Notes: generated from the sequence alone by a model not told the origin. A DNA stretch of 64,000 nt from Cupriavidus pauculus (GCF_002858765.1 NZ_PJRP01000015.1:124001-188000), one strand, 5' to 3'; positions 8,990 to 17,680 are shown, counted from the stretch's first letter. Numbers and translations are program-made.

Positions 8990-9625
8990 ATGACATACGC
9001 CGTCAAGGAAATCTTCTATACGCTGCAGGGCGAGGGCGCCAACGCCGGCCGTGCGGCGGTGTTCTGCCGATTCTCGGGTTGCAACCTGTGGACCGGCCGC
9101 GAGGAAGATCGCGCCCGCGCCGTGTGCCAGTTCTGCGATACCGATTTCGTGGGTACCGACGGTACGCGCGGCGGCAAATACAAGACCGCGCAGGAGCTGG
9201 CGGCCGTGGTGGCGTCCGAATGGCCGCAGGGCGCCGGCGGCCAGCCGCTGGTGGTCTGCACGGGCGGCGAGCCGCTGCTGCAGCTTGACGCGCCGCTGAT
9301 CGACGCGCTGCATGCGCAGGGCTTCGAGATCGCCATCGAGACCAATGGCACGATCGAAGTGCCCGAGGGCATCGACTGGGTCTGCGTGAGCCCGAAGATG
9401 GGTTCGGAACTGGTCGTGAAGAAGGGCGACGAACTCAAGGTGGTGATGCCGCAGGCGGGTCAGGACTTCGCGGCATACGAGCAACTGGATTTCCGCTATT
9501 TCCTGGTGCAGGCCATGGATGGCCCGCTGGCGCGGCAGAATACGGCCGCCGCGGTCGACTTCTGCCAGCGTCATCCGCGCTGGCGCCTGTCGCTGCAGAC
9601 CCACAAGCTGCTGGGCATTCGCTGA
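8990..9625 (+). CDS. queE: 7-carboxy-7-deazaguanine synthase
   Basis: QueE is a radical SAM enzyme that converts 6-carboxytetrahydropterin to 7-carboxy-7-deazaguanine in queuosine precursor synthesis. The 211-residue protein carries the cluster-binding cysteines as C31-x14-C46-x2-C49, the long-spaced variant known from Burkholderia QueE rather than the usual CxxxCxxC. Gly-Gly-Glu-Pro (near 101-104) is the SAM-binding segment. queD follows after 3 bases and makes its substrate. The ribosome site is weak. Confidence 0.95.
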   Translation: MTYAVKEIFYTLQGEGANAGRAAVFCRFSGCNLWTGREEDRARAVCQFCDTDFVGTDGTRGGKYKTAQELAAVVASEWPQGAGGQPLVVCTGGEPLLQLDAPLIDALHAQGFEIAIETNGTIEVPEGIDWVCVSPKMGSELVVKKGDELKVVMPQAGQDFAAYEQLDFRYFLVQAMDGPLARQNTAAAVDFCQRHPRWRLSLQTHKLLGIR

Positions 9626-9628
9626 CAC

Positions 9629-10105
9629 ATGAGCAAACAAGTATCCATCACACGCCGGCTCGAATTCGATGCCGGCCATCGCATCCCGAGCCACGGCGGC
9701 CAGTGCCGCAACATCCACGGCCATCGCTATCGGCTGGACCTGACGCTGTCTGGCGAGGTGCTGCGCCAGGAAGGCGCGTCCGATGACGGCATGATCCTGG
9801 ACTTTGGCGACATCAAGACGCTGGCCAACGAGCATCTGGTGTCGAAGTGGGACCATGCGTTCCTGATCTATCGTGGCGACACCGCGCTGCTGAACTTCCT
9901 GCAGTCGATGGACAACCACAAGACCGTGGTCATCGACAGCATCCCGACCGTCGAGAACCTGGCACAGGAAGCGTTCGACATCCTGGCGCCCGTGTTCAAG
10001 GACTGCTTCGGCCACCACCTGCAACTGACGAAGCTGGTGCTGTTCGAGACGCCGAACTGCTGGGCCGAGGTCAGCGCGCCGTTCTCGCTGCCGGCCCAGG
10101 ACTGA
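9629..10105 (+). CDS. queD: 6-carboxy-5,6,7,8-tetrahydropterin synthase
   Basis: QueD makes 6-carboxytetrahydropterin from dihydroneopterin triphosphate, the second step to queuosine. The 158-residue protein shows the zinc ligands His17, His30 and His32 and the catalytic Cys26 in Cys-Arg-Asn-Ile-His-Gly-His. A C-terminal Phe-Glu-Thr-Pro substrate-recognition segment is also present. It lies 3 bases after queE and 7 bases before tadA, so co-transcription is very likely. queC and queF are not in the window. Confidence 0.95.
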   Translation: MSKQVSITRRLEFDAGHRIPSHGGQCRNIHGHRYRLDLTLSGEVLRQEGASDDGMILDFGDIKTLANEHLVSKWDHAFLIYRGDTALLNFLQSMDNHKTVVIDSIPTVENLAQEAFDILAPVFKDCFGHHLQLTKLVLFETPNCWAEVSAPFSLPAQD

Positions 10106-10112
10106 TCTGTCC

Positions 10113-10733
10113 ATGTCCGGCGCGCCCCAGTTCCAGGACGAAGCCACGCGCGACCGTTTCTACATGACGGTGGCGCTGGAAGAAGCGCGCCTGGCCGAGG
10201 CGGCCGGCGAGGTGCCGGTGGGTGCCGTGGTGGTGTGGAACGACCAGATCATCGCGCGCGGCCACAACCTGCCGATTCGTTCGGTCGACCCGTCCGCCCA
10301 CGCCGAAATGCAGGCGCTGCGCGCCGCCGCCAAGGTGCTGGGCAACTACCGCATGCCCGAGTGCGAGCTGTACGTGACGCTGGAGCCTTGCGCGATGTGC
10401 AGCGGCGCCATCCTCCATGCGCGGCTCAAGCACGTGGTGTTTGGCGCCACCGATCCCAAGACCGGTGCAGCGGGCAGTGTCGTGGATCTGTTCGCGCAGG
10501 CCACGCTGAACCACCAGACCACGCTGGCGCGCGGTGTGATGGCTGACGAATGCGGTCAGATGCTGCGCGATTTCTTTGGCGCGCGGCGCCGTGCGCAGAA
10601 GGCCGCCCAGCAAGCCGCCCAGCAAGCCGCCCAGCAGTCCGCCGAGCAAGCGGCGCGGGCTGGCGGCGAAGCACAGGTCGATCAGGGGCAGGCTGCGCCG
10701 CCCTCGCCATCCTCGCCAACGGCAGCCGATTAG
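10113..10733 (+). CDS. tadA: tRNA-specific adenosine deaminase
   Basis: TadA deaminates A34 to inosine in tRNA-Arg(ACG) and is usually essential. The zinc-deaminase core is complete: His63 and Glu65 in His-Ala-Glu-Met, then Cys93 and Cys96 in Pro-Cys-Ala-Met-Cys. At 206 residues it is longer than the usual 150-170. The extra tail from about 160 is Gln/Ala-rich and is encoded partly by four 12-base tandem repeats (10602-10649). It forms the third gene of the queE-queD-tadA set; all three products act in wobble-base modification. Confidence 0.95.
   Translation: MSGAPQFQDEATRDRFYMTVALEEARLAEAAGEVPVGAVVVWNDQIIARGHNLPIRSVDPSAHAEMQALRAAAKVLGNYRMPECELYVTLEPCAMCSGAILHARLKHVVFGATDPKTGAAGSVVDLFAQATLNHQTTLARGVMADECGQMLRDFFGARRRAQKAAQQAAQQAAQQSAEQAARAGGEAQVDQGQAAPPSPSSPTAAD
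10602..10649 (+). repeat. 12-bp tandem repeat (4 copies) in the tadA 3' end
   Basis: Three copies of GCCGCCCAGCAA (the last ending CAG) and one diverged copy encode an Ala-Ala-Gln-Gln pattern. The unit is a multiple of three, so copy changes would keep the frame. Confidence 0.85.
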
Positions 10734-10778
10734 GCGAGAATTCCTGCTTCCGAGCGTCGTACCGTCAACATCCGAAGC

Positions 10779-11699
10779 ATGCGCCAACCCATCGAAGTTC
10801 GACTGATCGCCTCTTCCGGCTACCCGCACGACGTGGCCATTGCCGCGCGCGGCTGCGCCTGGCTCAAGCACCACGGCTACCACGTCAATAATCCGGACAT
10901 CCTCGCGCGCCGCTACCTGCGCTTTGGCGGCACGGATGCAGAGCGGCTGGCTGACCTGCATGCCATCGGCACTGGCGCGCCCGGCGAACTGACCCTGGCC
11001 GTGCGCGGTGGCTACGGCCTGGCGCGGCTGCTGGCCAGCATCGATTTCGCGCGCATTGCGGAACAGGCGCGCGCCAGCGGCACGCCGATCATCGGTCACA
11101 GCGATTTCACCGCATTCCAGCTGGCCTACCTGGCCGCGACGGGCGGTGTGACGTTTGCCGGGCCGATGCTGCTGGCCGACTTCGGCGAGGAACACGTCGA
11201 TCCGTTCATGTGGACGCACTTCGAGGCCATCCTGCGCGACCCGGCATACCGGATCGAGGTGGCCGCACCGCAAGCGGCGGCTGCGGGTACGGTGGAAGGC
11301 ACGCTGTGGGGCGGCAACCTGGCCATGCTGTGCAGCCTGCTGGGCACGCCCTACATGCCGAAGGTGCCGGGCGGCATCCTGTTCCTGGAAGACATCAACG
11401 AACCGCCATACCGCGTGGAGCGCATGCTGCTGCAACTGCTGCAGGCCGGCGTGCTGGCGGGGCAGCAGGCCATCGTGATGGGCGACTTCTCGAACTACCG
11501 CACCACCGACTACGACAACGGCTACAACATGGATGCCGTGTTCGACTATCTGCGCGAACAGCTCGATATTCCGGTGCTGACCGGCCTGCCGTTCGGGCAC
11601 TGCCCACGCAAGCTGACGCTGCCGGTGGGCGCCCAGGCGCGGCTGGAGGCCAGCGGCGACGGCTTCACCCTGGCATTGACGGGATACCCGACGCTGTAA
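10779..11699 (+). CDS. ldcA: LD-carboxypeptidase (peptidase S66)
   Basis: LdcA removes the terminal D-Ala from cytoplasmic murein tetrapeptides during cell-wall recycling. The 306-residue protein has the S66 triad: Ser108 in Gly-His-Ser-Asp, Glu204 in Phe-Leu-Glu-Asp, and His274 in Pro-Phe-Gly-His. The Trp-Gly-Gly-Asn segment near 177-180 is also typical. No signal peptide is present, matching a cytoplasmic recycling role. It lies 45 bases after tadA and may be read from the same promoter. Confidence 0.93.
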   Translation: MRQPIEVRLIASSGYPHDVAIAARGCAWLKHHGYHVNNPDILARRYLRFGGTDAERLADLHAIGTGAPGELTLAVRGGYGLARLLASIDFARIAEQARASGTPIIGHSDFTAFQLAYLAATGGVTFAGPMLLADFGEEHVDPFMWTHFEAILRDPAYRIEVAAPQAAAAGTVEGTLWGGNLAMLCSLLGTPYMPKVPGGILFLEDINEPPYRVERMLLQLLQAGVLAGQQAIVMGDFSNYRTTDYDNGYNMDAVFDYLREQLDIPVLTGLPFGHCPRKLTLPVGAQARLEASGDGFTLALTGYPTL

Positions 11700-11745
11700 C
11701 AGCGCCCAGCCTGTGGGCCGTCGGGGCCGCACCCGTGGCCGATGG

Positions 11746-11775
11746 CTGACGAATGCCCTCCGTAAGTGGTAAAAT
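11746..11775 (+). promoter_or_regulatory. candidate sigma-70 promoter for the ABC-F gene
   Basis: CTGACG (11746-11751) and TAAAAT (11770-11775) are separated by 18 bases, close to consensus, and lie about 120 bases before the GTG start at 11896. Confidence 0.5.
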
Positions 11776-11895
11776 CACGGGTTATTTCCTCATTTTCGCT
11801 GCGCCGGGCACGCCAATCGGGTGCGTGCCGCCAGAAACCGGCTGCCAGCAGGTGATGCCCACAGGGCACACCCACATTCCAGACAAGGTTCAGAC

Positions 11896-13518
11896 GTGCT
11901 TTCTACCGCAAACATCACCATGCAGTTCGGCCCCAAGCCGTTGTTCGAGAACATCTCGGTCAAGTTCGGCGAGGGCAACCGCTACGGCCTGATTGGCGCG
12001 AACGGATGCGGCAAGTCCACCTTCATGAAGATCCTGGGCAGCGACCTGGAGCAGTCGGGGGGTACGGTCATGCTGGAGCCGGGCATCCGCCTGGGCAAGC
12101 TGCGCCAGGACCAGTTCGCGTATGAAGACAACCGCGTGCTCGACGTGGTGATGATGGGCCACGTGGAAATGTGGGCCGCCGCCAGCGAGCGCGATGCCAT
12201 CTATGCCAACCCCGAGGCCACCGACGAAGACTACATGCGCGCCGCCGAACTGGAAGCCAAGTACGCCGAGTACGACGGCTACACGGCCGAGGCGCGTGCC
12301 GGCGAACTGCTGCTGGGCGTGGGCATCCCGACCGACCAGCACCAGGGTCCGATGAGCGACATCGCCCCGGGCTGGAAGCTGCGCGTGCTGCTGGCCCAGG
12401 CGCTGTTCTCGAACCCGGATGTCCTGCTGCTCGACGAACCGACCAACAACCTGGACATCAACACGATCCGCTGGCTGGAAGACGTGCTCAACGAGCGCAA
12501 CTCCACCATGATCATCATTTCCCACGATCGCCACTTCCTGAATTCGGTGTGCACGCACATGGCCGACATGGATTACGGCACGCTGAAGGTCTACCCGGGC
12601 AACTACGACGACTACATGCAGGCGTCGATGCAGGCCCGCGAGCGCCAGGTGGCCGCCAACGCGCGCGCCAAGGAACGCATCACCGAACTGCAGGACTTCG
12701 TGCGCCGCTTCTCGGCCAACAAGTCGAAGGCCCGCCAGGCCACGTCGCGCGCGAAGCAGATCGAAAAGATCAAGGTCGAGGACATCAAGCCGTCGTCGCG
12801 CCAGAATCCGTTCGTGCGCTTCGAGTTCGAGAAGAAGCTGCACAACCTGGCCGTCGAAGTCGAGGACATCACCAAGACGTACGACCGCAAGATCATCAAC
12901 AACCTGTCGATGGCCGTCCAGGCCGGCGAGCGTGTGGCCATCATCGGCGAGAACGGCGCGGGCAAGACCACGCTGCTGCGCAGCCTGCTGAACACCATTG
13001 TGGAAACGGGCGTGCAGCGCGGGGTGGAAGTGGACCGCGGCGCGGTCAAGTGGGCCGAGAACGCCAACGTCGGCTACATGCCGCAGGACACGTACGAGGA
13101 ATTCCCGAACGACGTGAACGTGATGGACTGGATGAGCCAGTGGACCCAGGCCGGTGACGACGACCAGTCGCTGCGCGGCACGCTGGGCCGCCTGCTGTTC
13201 TCGGCCGACGACATCAAGAAGAACGTCAAGGTGCTGTCCGGCGGCGAGAAGGGCCGCATGATCTGGGGCAAGCTGATGCTGGGCCGCCACAACGTGCTGG
13301 CCATGGACGAGCCGACCAACCACATGGACATGGAGTCGATCGAATCGCTGCAGATCGCGCTGGACAAGTTCCCCGGCACGCTGATCTTCGTGTCGCATGA
13401 CCGCGAACTGATCAACGGCCTGGCCACGCGCGTGATCGAAGTGCGTCCCGACGGTACGATCACCGATTACCTGGGTACGTACGACGAGTACCTGCAGTCG
13501 CAAGGCATCGAGGCGTAA
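11896..13518 (+). CDS. ABC-F family ATPase, YbiT type
   Basis: A 540-residue soluble protein with two ABC ATPase domains and no membrane segments, the layout of ABC-F ribosome-associated ATPases. It begins with a Thr-Met-Gln-Phe-Gly stretch and a Walker A of Gly-Ala-Asn-Gly-Cys-Gly-Lys-Ser close to the YbiT subgroup. The inter-domain linker (about 240-325) is charged and helical. The second domain has Walker A Gly-Glu-Asn-Gly-Ala-Gly-Lys-Thr and signature Leu-Ser-Gly-Gly-Glu. I chose the GTG at 11896 because family similarity begins there; an in-frame ATG further upstream would add 25 low-quality residues. Its role is probably in translation. Confidence 0.9.
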   Translation: MLSTANITMQFGPKPLFENISVKFGEGNRYGLIGANGCGKSTFMKILGSDLEQSGGTVMLEPGIRLGKLRQDQFAYEDNRVLDVVMMGHVEMWAAASERDAIYANPEATDEDYMRAAELEAKYAEYDGYTAEARAGELLLGVGIPTDQHQGPMSDIAPGWKLRVLLAQALFSNPDVLLLDEPTNNLDINTIRWLEDVLNERNSTMIIISHDRHFLNSVCTHMADMDYGTLKVYPGNYDDYMQASMQARERQVAANARAKERITELQDFVRRFSANKSKARQATSRAKQIEKIKVEDIKPSSRQNPFVRFEFEKKLHNLAVEVEDITKTYDRKIINNLSMAVQAGERVAIIGENGAGKTTLLRSLLNTIVETGVQRGVEVDRGAVKWAENANVGYMPQDTYEEFPNDVNVMDWMSQWTQAGDDDQSLRGTLGRLLFSADDIKKNVKVLSGGEKGRMIWGKLMLGRHNVLAMDEPTNHMDMESIESLQIALDKFPGTLIFVSHDRELINGLATRVIEVRPDGTITDYLGTYDEYLQSQGIEA

Positions 13519-13552
13519 TTTCCGCGGCTTCGCCGCATCGTCATTTCGCCAG

Positions 13553-13588
13553 AAAAGCCGGCCCGCCATCAGGCGCGCCGGCTTTTTT
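13553..13588. terminator. intrinsic terminator after the ABC-F gene
   Basis: Arms AAAAGCCGGC and GCCGGCTTTT enclose a smaller CGCC/GGCG stem, followed by six T residues. It is a strong Rho-independent terminator. Confidence 0.9.
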
Positions 13589-13658
13589 CATGTCTGGGGC
13601 GAATTTCGGGGAAGGGCGCCCGCGCTTCCGTGGTCAGAAACTTTTTCCCCTTTACTCC

Positions 13659-13697
13659 TTGCGGGTCAGGTGGCGAACACTGTATATTTATACAGTA
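13659..13697 (+). promoter_or_regulatory. LexA (SOS) box overlapping a candidate promoter
   Basis: CTGTATATTTATACAG at 13680-13695 is a perfect match to the LexA core CTGT-N8-ACAG with an all A/T centre, and the surrounding bases ACTG..CAGTA extend the symmetry. A TTGCGG (13659-13664) with TATATT (13683-13688) at 18-base spacing would place the box over the -10 element. The site lies 90 bases before the start of the next gene. Confidence 0.85.
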
Positions 13698-13784
13698 GTT
13701 GTCGCCCCCCGGAAAAAGCTGACTCCTGTGGTCAGGCCCGTGCGGCGCCTGCGCTTTCTCTCCCTCCAAGCTCGAAAGGCAATC

Positions 13785-14213
13785 ATGTTCGTGGACCGCA
13801 CCGAAATCATCAACGCCGCCAAGGCACTGCGCGCCAGTCAGGAAGAATCCAGGTACAGCAAGCTCGTCGCGCTCGCGAACAAGCAACTCAAGGCCATGCA
13901 AGCGGCGATCCAGAAGGGCAAGGAAGAATTCGAGACCAAGCTGGTACTCGACATCAACGAAGAGAATCCGCAAGCGGCGCTGGAACCGCGCGCGCAGCGA
14001 CTGGCCGACGACCTTCGAGCGCAGGGCTACACCGCGACGGTGACCACGTTTGCGGAGGTCAGCACCGACCGCCAGAACTGGACGCCGAACATCACGGTCG
14101 CCATCGGTCTGGGCGACATGGTTGCCGACGTTGACAACGCGAACGCGGAAATCACGGCGGCCGACGAGACGGAAGCCGAGCTGGCTGGGGAAGCTGCCAC
14201 GGAAATGGCCTGA
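13785..14213 (+). CDS. unknown protein under a predicted LexA box
   Basis: A 142-residue soluble protein I do not recognise. Residues 1-55 are predicted helical and basic/polar with several Lys and Gln; the middle (about 75-110) looks like a small alpha/beta segment; the final 30 residues are strongly acidic (many Asp and Glu, no Lys or Arg). The start at 13785 is supported by GAAAGG about 6 bases upstream and by its position after the SOS box. The open frame continues upstream to 13590, but that part crosses the operator and is unlikely to be translated. Control by LexA points to a DNA-damage role, which is inference. Confidence 0.8.
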   Translation: MFVDRTEIINAAKALRASQEESRYSKLVALANKQLKAMQAAIQKGKEEFETKLVLDINEENPQAALEPRAQRLADDLRAQGYTATVTTFAEVSTDRQNWTPNITVAIGLGDMVADVDNANAEITAADETEAELAGEAATEMA

Positions 14214-14250
14214 CAGGACCGGGGCAGTCCGCAAGTAGCCCGGCGTATCC

Positions 14251-14276
14251 GCGCGGCCCGCTGCAGCGGGCCGCGC
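14251..14276. terminator. 26-bp perfect palindrome between convergent genes
   Basis: Arms GCGCGGCCCGCTG and CAGCGGGCCGCGC abut without a spacer. It could fold as a GC hairpin ending transcripts from both sides, although no T run follows. Confidence 0.5.
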
Positions 14277-14367
14277 ATGGGATCGCAGTGCGACGGTTGC
14301 CGCCGGATTCCTCACGCAGGCGCCGGTAGTGACGCCTGTGGTCGACAACTCAGCGTGGCACTGCCCG

Positions 14368-15747
14368 TCAACCTGGCTTCGAGGCGTCAGATGGCAGGGC
14401 AGGGCTCAGGGCATTGCGCATCGGTCGGAACGCTGCGCGTACTTCTTCGCTGAACAGGGCCGGTTCCTCCCAGGCGGCAAAGTGACCGCCTTTCTGTACG
14501 CGGTTGTAGTAGACGAGCTTGGGATAAGTCTGCTCCAGCCAATGTTTGGGCGGTCGATAGACTTCGCCGGGGAAAATGGTGACTGCCACTGGCACCGTGA
14601 TGGGTGCGCTCTTGGCGCCTGCAACACTCGTTTCCCAATAGATTCGTCCGCTGGATGCCCCGGTATTCGTGAGCCAGTAGAACGTGATGTTGTCCAACAG
14701 GGCGTCTCGCCCCAGTGCCCGTTCCGGGTCTCCCCGTGTTAAAACCCAGTCTGCCTGCTTGTCGTAAATCCATGCGGCCAGCGCCACGGGCGAGTCGGAC
14801 TGGCCGAACCCAATGGTCTGGGGCCGTGTTTGCATGATGGCCGCGTAGCCGAACCCCTTGTTCAGAAAATCCCTGGCCTCGTCGAGGACAAGCTTTTCTT
14901 CAGCCGTAAGATTCGCTGGCGCGGGGCTCCCGGTCTTCAATGCCATGGCTATGGGGGCCGGCAACGTGGTGCCGCGTTCGATCCGGTTGACGTGAATACC
15001 CAGCAATCCTTCAGGCGCAAGTCTTCCCATGGCATCGGAGATGATGGCGCCCCAGTCCCCGCCCTGGGATACATAGCGGTGGTAGCCCAGACGTTTCATC
15101 AGCGTATCCCAGGCACGTGCAATCCGTTCCGGATTCCACCCCCCGTCCACCGGCTTCTGCGAGAAGCCGAAGCCGGGGATGGATGGCAATACCAGATGAA
15201 AGGCATCGTCAGCCGTACCGCCGTGGGCCGTAGGGTCGGTAAGCGGGCCGATGGTACCCAGCAGTTCAAAAATCGATCCGGGCCACCCGTGCGTCATCAC
15301 GAGCGGCAAGGCATTGGCATGCCGAGAACGTACGTGGACGAAATGAATGTCCACGCCATCGATTCTTGTGACGAACTGCGGGTAGCCGTTCAGCCGCGAC
15401 TCGGCCTTGCGCCAGTTGTAGCTGGTGGCCCAATAGCGCGTCAGCGACTGCATCCTTTCCAACTGGACGCCCTGTGACCGATCGGCGACCGGCCCGGCGT
15501 CGGGCCATCGCGTGGCGGCCAAGCGTCGCTTCAGATCGTTGAGCGCCGTTTGGGGGAAATTCGCCCGAAACGGACGAATATTGTCCTGAGTCGCGTCGAG
15601 GGCTGCCTGGGCAGACGCGGCGATAGCCGTGGCGCCAGGCATCATCGCCAGGGCGCCCGATGCCATGCCACCGAGCAGCAGCCTGCGTCGAGCGCGATCC
15701 GGTGTGCCGACAAGTTCGTCGGCGGTGGGGGAGTCGTAGGAAGTCAT
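14368..15747 (-). CDS. Tat-exported epoxide-hydrolase family protein
   Basis: A 459-residue alpha/beta hydrolase with an epoxide-hydrolase N-terminal (EHN) domain. It opens the trans-oxirane ring in relatives, by an Asp nucleophile. A twin-arginine signal (Arg-Ala-Arg-Arg-Arg-Leu-Leu-Leu-Gly-Gly) at about residues 19-28 suggests periplasmic export. The oxyanion motif His-Gly-Trp-Pro-Gly-Ser is near 155-160 and the nucleophile elbow is Gly-Gly-Asp-Trp-Gly near 230. The ATG at 15747 follows AAGGA at 8 bases; an upstream in-frame TTG is less likely. It is the last gene of a four-gene minus-strand set. Confidence 0.88.
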   Translation of the reverse strand: MTSYDSPTADELVGTPDRARRRLLLGGMASGALAMMPGATAIAASAQAALDATQDNIRPFRANFPQTALNDLKRRLAATRWPDAGPVADRSQGVQLERMQSLTRYWATSYNWRKAESRLNGYPQFVTRIDGVDIHFVHVRSRHANALPLVMTHGWPGSIFELLGTIGPLTDPTAHGGTADDAFHLVLPSIPGFGFSQKPVDGGWNPERIARAWDTLMKRLGYHRYVSQGGDWGAIISDAMGRLAPEGLLGIHVNRIERGTTLPAPIAMALKTGSPAPANLTAEEKLVLDEARDFLNKGFGYAAIMQTRPQTIGFGQSDSPVALAAWIYDKQADWVLTRGDPERALGRDALLDNITFYWLTNTGASSGRIYWETSVAGAKSAPITVPVAVTIFPGEVYRPPKHWLEQTYPKLVYYNRVQKGGHFAAWEEPALFSEEVRAAFRPMRNALSPALPSDASKPG

Positions 15748-15781
15748 TTCTGGATCCTTCAAGAGATGCGTCTCGCGCCGA

Positions 15782-16183
15782 TTACTTCGCTGGCGTCACC
15801 AGCGGCGCGTCTTTCTGGACGATGTACGTGGCAAGCTCCGAGGCTTTCCCTTTGCCAACGTTGCGTGCGGAATGCGGCATCCCTGCCGGGATGAACAATG
15901 CGTCCCCGGCCTGCAGCGTTACGGGCGCCTGGTTGCCGAGCTGGTATTCCAGCGTGCCCGCCAACACATAGGCGATTTCCTCGCCGGGATGCACATGCTT
16001 CGGCGCAAATGCACCTACATCGAAGTCGACCTTGACTTGCACGCCCTGATGGCCAGGCAGGACGAGGTCGCGCTGGATCAGATCGGTTCGATGGATCCCA
16101 GGCGCTTGCGCCAGCCCGGTTGCCGTGTGCAGCGCGCCGGACGCCGCAAGCAATGCTGCAAAGAGAAGCCGTGTCGTTGTCAT
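15782..16183 (-). CDS. secreted cupin-domain protein
   Basis: A 133-residue protein with an N-terminal signal peptide (cleavage near Gly-Leu-Ala-Gln, residue 25) and a single cupin barrel. The first cupin motif has His-Val-His-Pro-Gly-Glu-Glu and the second Pro-Ala-Gly-Met-Pro-His, giving probable metal ligands. Such small exported cupins have no fixed reaction. It starts 9 bases after the end of the ohr gene and lies 34 bases before the epoxide hydrolase, so it is part of the same unit. GAGGA precedes the ATG. Confidence 0.85.
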   Translation of the reverse strand: MTTTRLLFAALLAASGALHTATGLAQAPGIHRTDLIQRDLVLPGHQGVQVKVDFDVGAFAPKHVHPGEEIAYVLAGTLEYQLGNQAPVTLQAGDALFIPAGMPHSARNVGKGKASELATYIVQKDAPLVTPAK

Positions 16184-16192
16184 GTCGCGTCC

Positions 16193-16612
16193 TCAGAGGA
16201 TATGGATCTGGACGTCGACATTGCCGCGTGTTGCCTTCGAGTACGGGCAGATCTCATGCGCCCGGCCGGCAAGCGTACGCGCCAAGGCGGGGTCGACGCC
16301 GGGGAGGCTGACATGCAGCCGTGCAGCCAAATGGAATGCGTCACCGGCCTGAACCAGGTCGATGTGCGCTTCCACCGCTGCGTCGGCTGGCAGGGCGACG
16401 TCTGCCACGAGTGCCGCCTTGCCCATTGCGCTCAGGAAACACGCTGACCAACCTGCGCCAAGAAGCTGTTCGGGATTGGTACCCGCGCCATGGCTGCCGA
16501 ACTTCGACAGCGCTACGGCAAGCCGGCCGTCCGAGCTTGTTGCGCTGCCATTGCGCCCGCCCGTGACGCGCGTGGTACCGGTATAGATAACTTTATCGTT
16601 GGAGGTGCTCAT
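16193..16612 (-). CDS. ohr: organic hydroperoxide resistance protein (Ohr/OsmC)
   Basis: Ohr reduces organic and lipid hydroperoxides using a dithiol cycle. The 139-residue protein has the paired cysteines Cys58 (Ser-Ala-Cys-Phe) and Cys122 (Ile-Cys-Pro-Tyr-Ser), the conserved Arg20, and the length of the Ohr subgroup. Ohr genes are commonly controlled by a MarR-family OhrR sensor; here a MarR gene is divergent at the other end of the cluster. It sits between a hydrolase gene and a cupin gene on the same strand. Confidence 0.92.
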   Translation of the reverse strand: MSTSNDKVIYTGTTRVTGGRNGSATSSDGRLAVALSKFGSHGAGTNPEQLLGAGWSACFLSAMGKAALVADVALPADAAVEAHIDLVQAGDAFHLAARLHVSLPGVDPALARTLAGRAHEICPYSKATRGNVDVQIHIL

Positions 16613-16702
16613 GATGGTTTGCAGGGAGTGGATGGGAATCCGCCACGGGGTTTCTGAAATCGCGCCGATGTGGCGAGGCCGGCGCGACTCGGTTTCATGC
16701 GT

Positions 16703-17680
16703 TCAAGGCAATGCCGCGCGGATTTCGCGCACGGCGTGCTGTGGGTGCTGCAAGTGCGGGTAATGACCGGTTTGCGCAAGCAATTCAATCGGCGCACCGA
16801 GTCGCCGCGCGAATTCGATGCCCATTTCCTTGTGGATGTAGAGGTCCTGGTCGCCCCAGATGACCTTGATCGGCGTTTTCAGCTTGTCGAGCCTCGCCTC
16901 GAAGGCGTCCTGGTCGCGCGTGAAGTGCGAGTAATAGTGATAGAACGCATCTGCCGAAGTCAGCGCGCCGTTTTGCCACCCGCGCGCCAGGTCGGCCCTG
17001 TACGTGGCAGACAACTCGTAGCGCAGCGCAGGGGCGAGACCGCGCGTGAAGGCGTTCTCAAGGATTTCATCGCGCGTGGTGTTGAAGGCGTCGCGCACCG
17101 CCTTTGCGGACTTTGGGTCCTTCAACGCCTGGAGCCGCTCCTGCATGAACTGGGGGCGATCGAAGGGGGCAAAGTCTCCAACAATGATGGATTTGGCGAC
17201 GCCAGGGTCGTCCAAGGCGGCGATCAGCGCAGGCAGTGCGCCGATATCGGTGGCGTAGATCACCAGCTTGCTTTTGTCGATGCCCGCACGATCGATATAG
17301 GCCTTGAGCACCTTCGCGTAGTCCGCGGGCGCGTATGCAAACCGGTCGGGTGTCGGACGTGATGACTCGCCATATCCGGGCCAGTCGAAGGCGTGAACTT
17401 CATATTCCGCACCGAGTGTCTGGGCAATGCTGTCCCAGGCATGCAGCGTTTCGGGGAAGCCATGCAAAAGCAATACCGTCCCTTTGGCATGGTCGTTGTG
17501 CGTGACCATCCTCCGAAGCTGCATATCGTCATGGATAGCCAGATGACTGATGTCTGGTCCGGGCGCATCCGCATGCGCCGGCGACGCGAGCGCGGCAGCA
17601 AGTGTCATCCCGACGGCGGCGGCCGTACGTGTCACAGAGGCAAGCGCGCTGCGCAGGGTTGCCTGATGTTGCATGTTCAT
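16703..17680 (-). CDS. secreted alpha/beta hydrolase with Asp nucleophile
   Basis: A 325-residue protein with an N-terminal signal peptide ending near Pro-Ala-His-Ala-Asp. It has the oxyanion motif His-Gly-Phe-Pro-Glu and a nucleophile elbow reading Ala-Thr-Asp-Ile-Gly, so Asp replaces the Ser of esterases, as in epoxide hydrolases and haloalkane dehalogenases. A Trp-Gly-Asp-Gln-Asp acid segment and a terminal Gly-His-Tyr-Pro histidine complete the triad. The ATG at 17680 is preferred to one 21 bases upstream because GAGG lies just before it. It is the first gene of the ohr/cupin/epoxide-hydrolase set. Confidence 0.87.
   Translation of the reverse strand: MNMQHQATLRSALASVTRTAAAVGMTLAAALASPAHADAPGPDISHLAIHDDMQLRRMVTHNDHAKGTVLLLHGFPETLHAWDSIAQTLGAEYEVHAFDWPGYGESSRPTPDRFAYAPADYAKVLKAYIDRAGIDKSKLVIYATDIGALPALIAALDDPGVAKSIIVGDFAPFDRPQFMQERLQALKDPKSAKAVRDAFNTTRDEILENAFTRGLAPALRYELSATYRADLARGWQNGALTSADAFYHYYSHFTRDQDAFEARLDKLKTPIKVIWGDQDLYIHKEMGIEFARRLGAPIELLAQTGHYPHLQHPQHAVREIRAALP

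Noticed and set aside
11821..11895. 25-residue N-terminal extension of the ABC-F ATPase
   Set aside because: Family similarity begins exactly at the GTG at 11896 and the extension is Arg/His-rich leader sequence.
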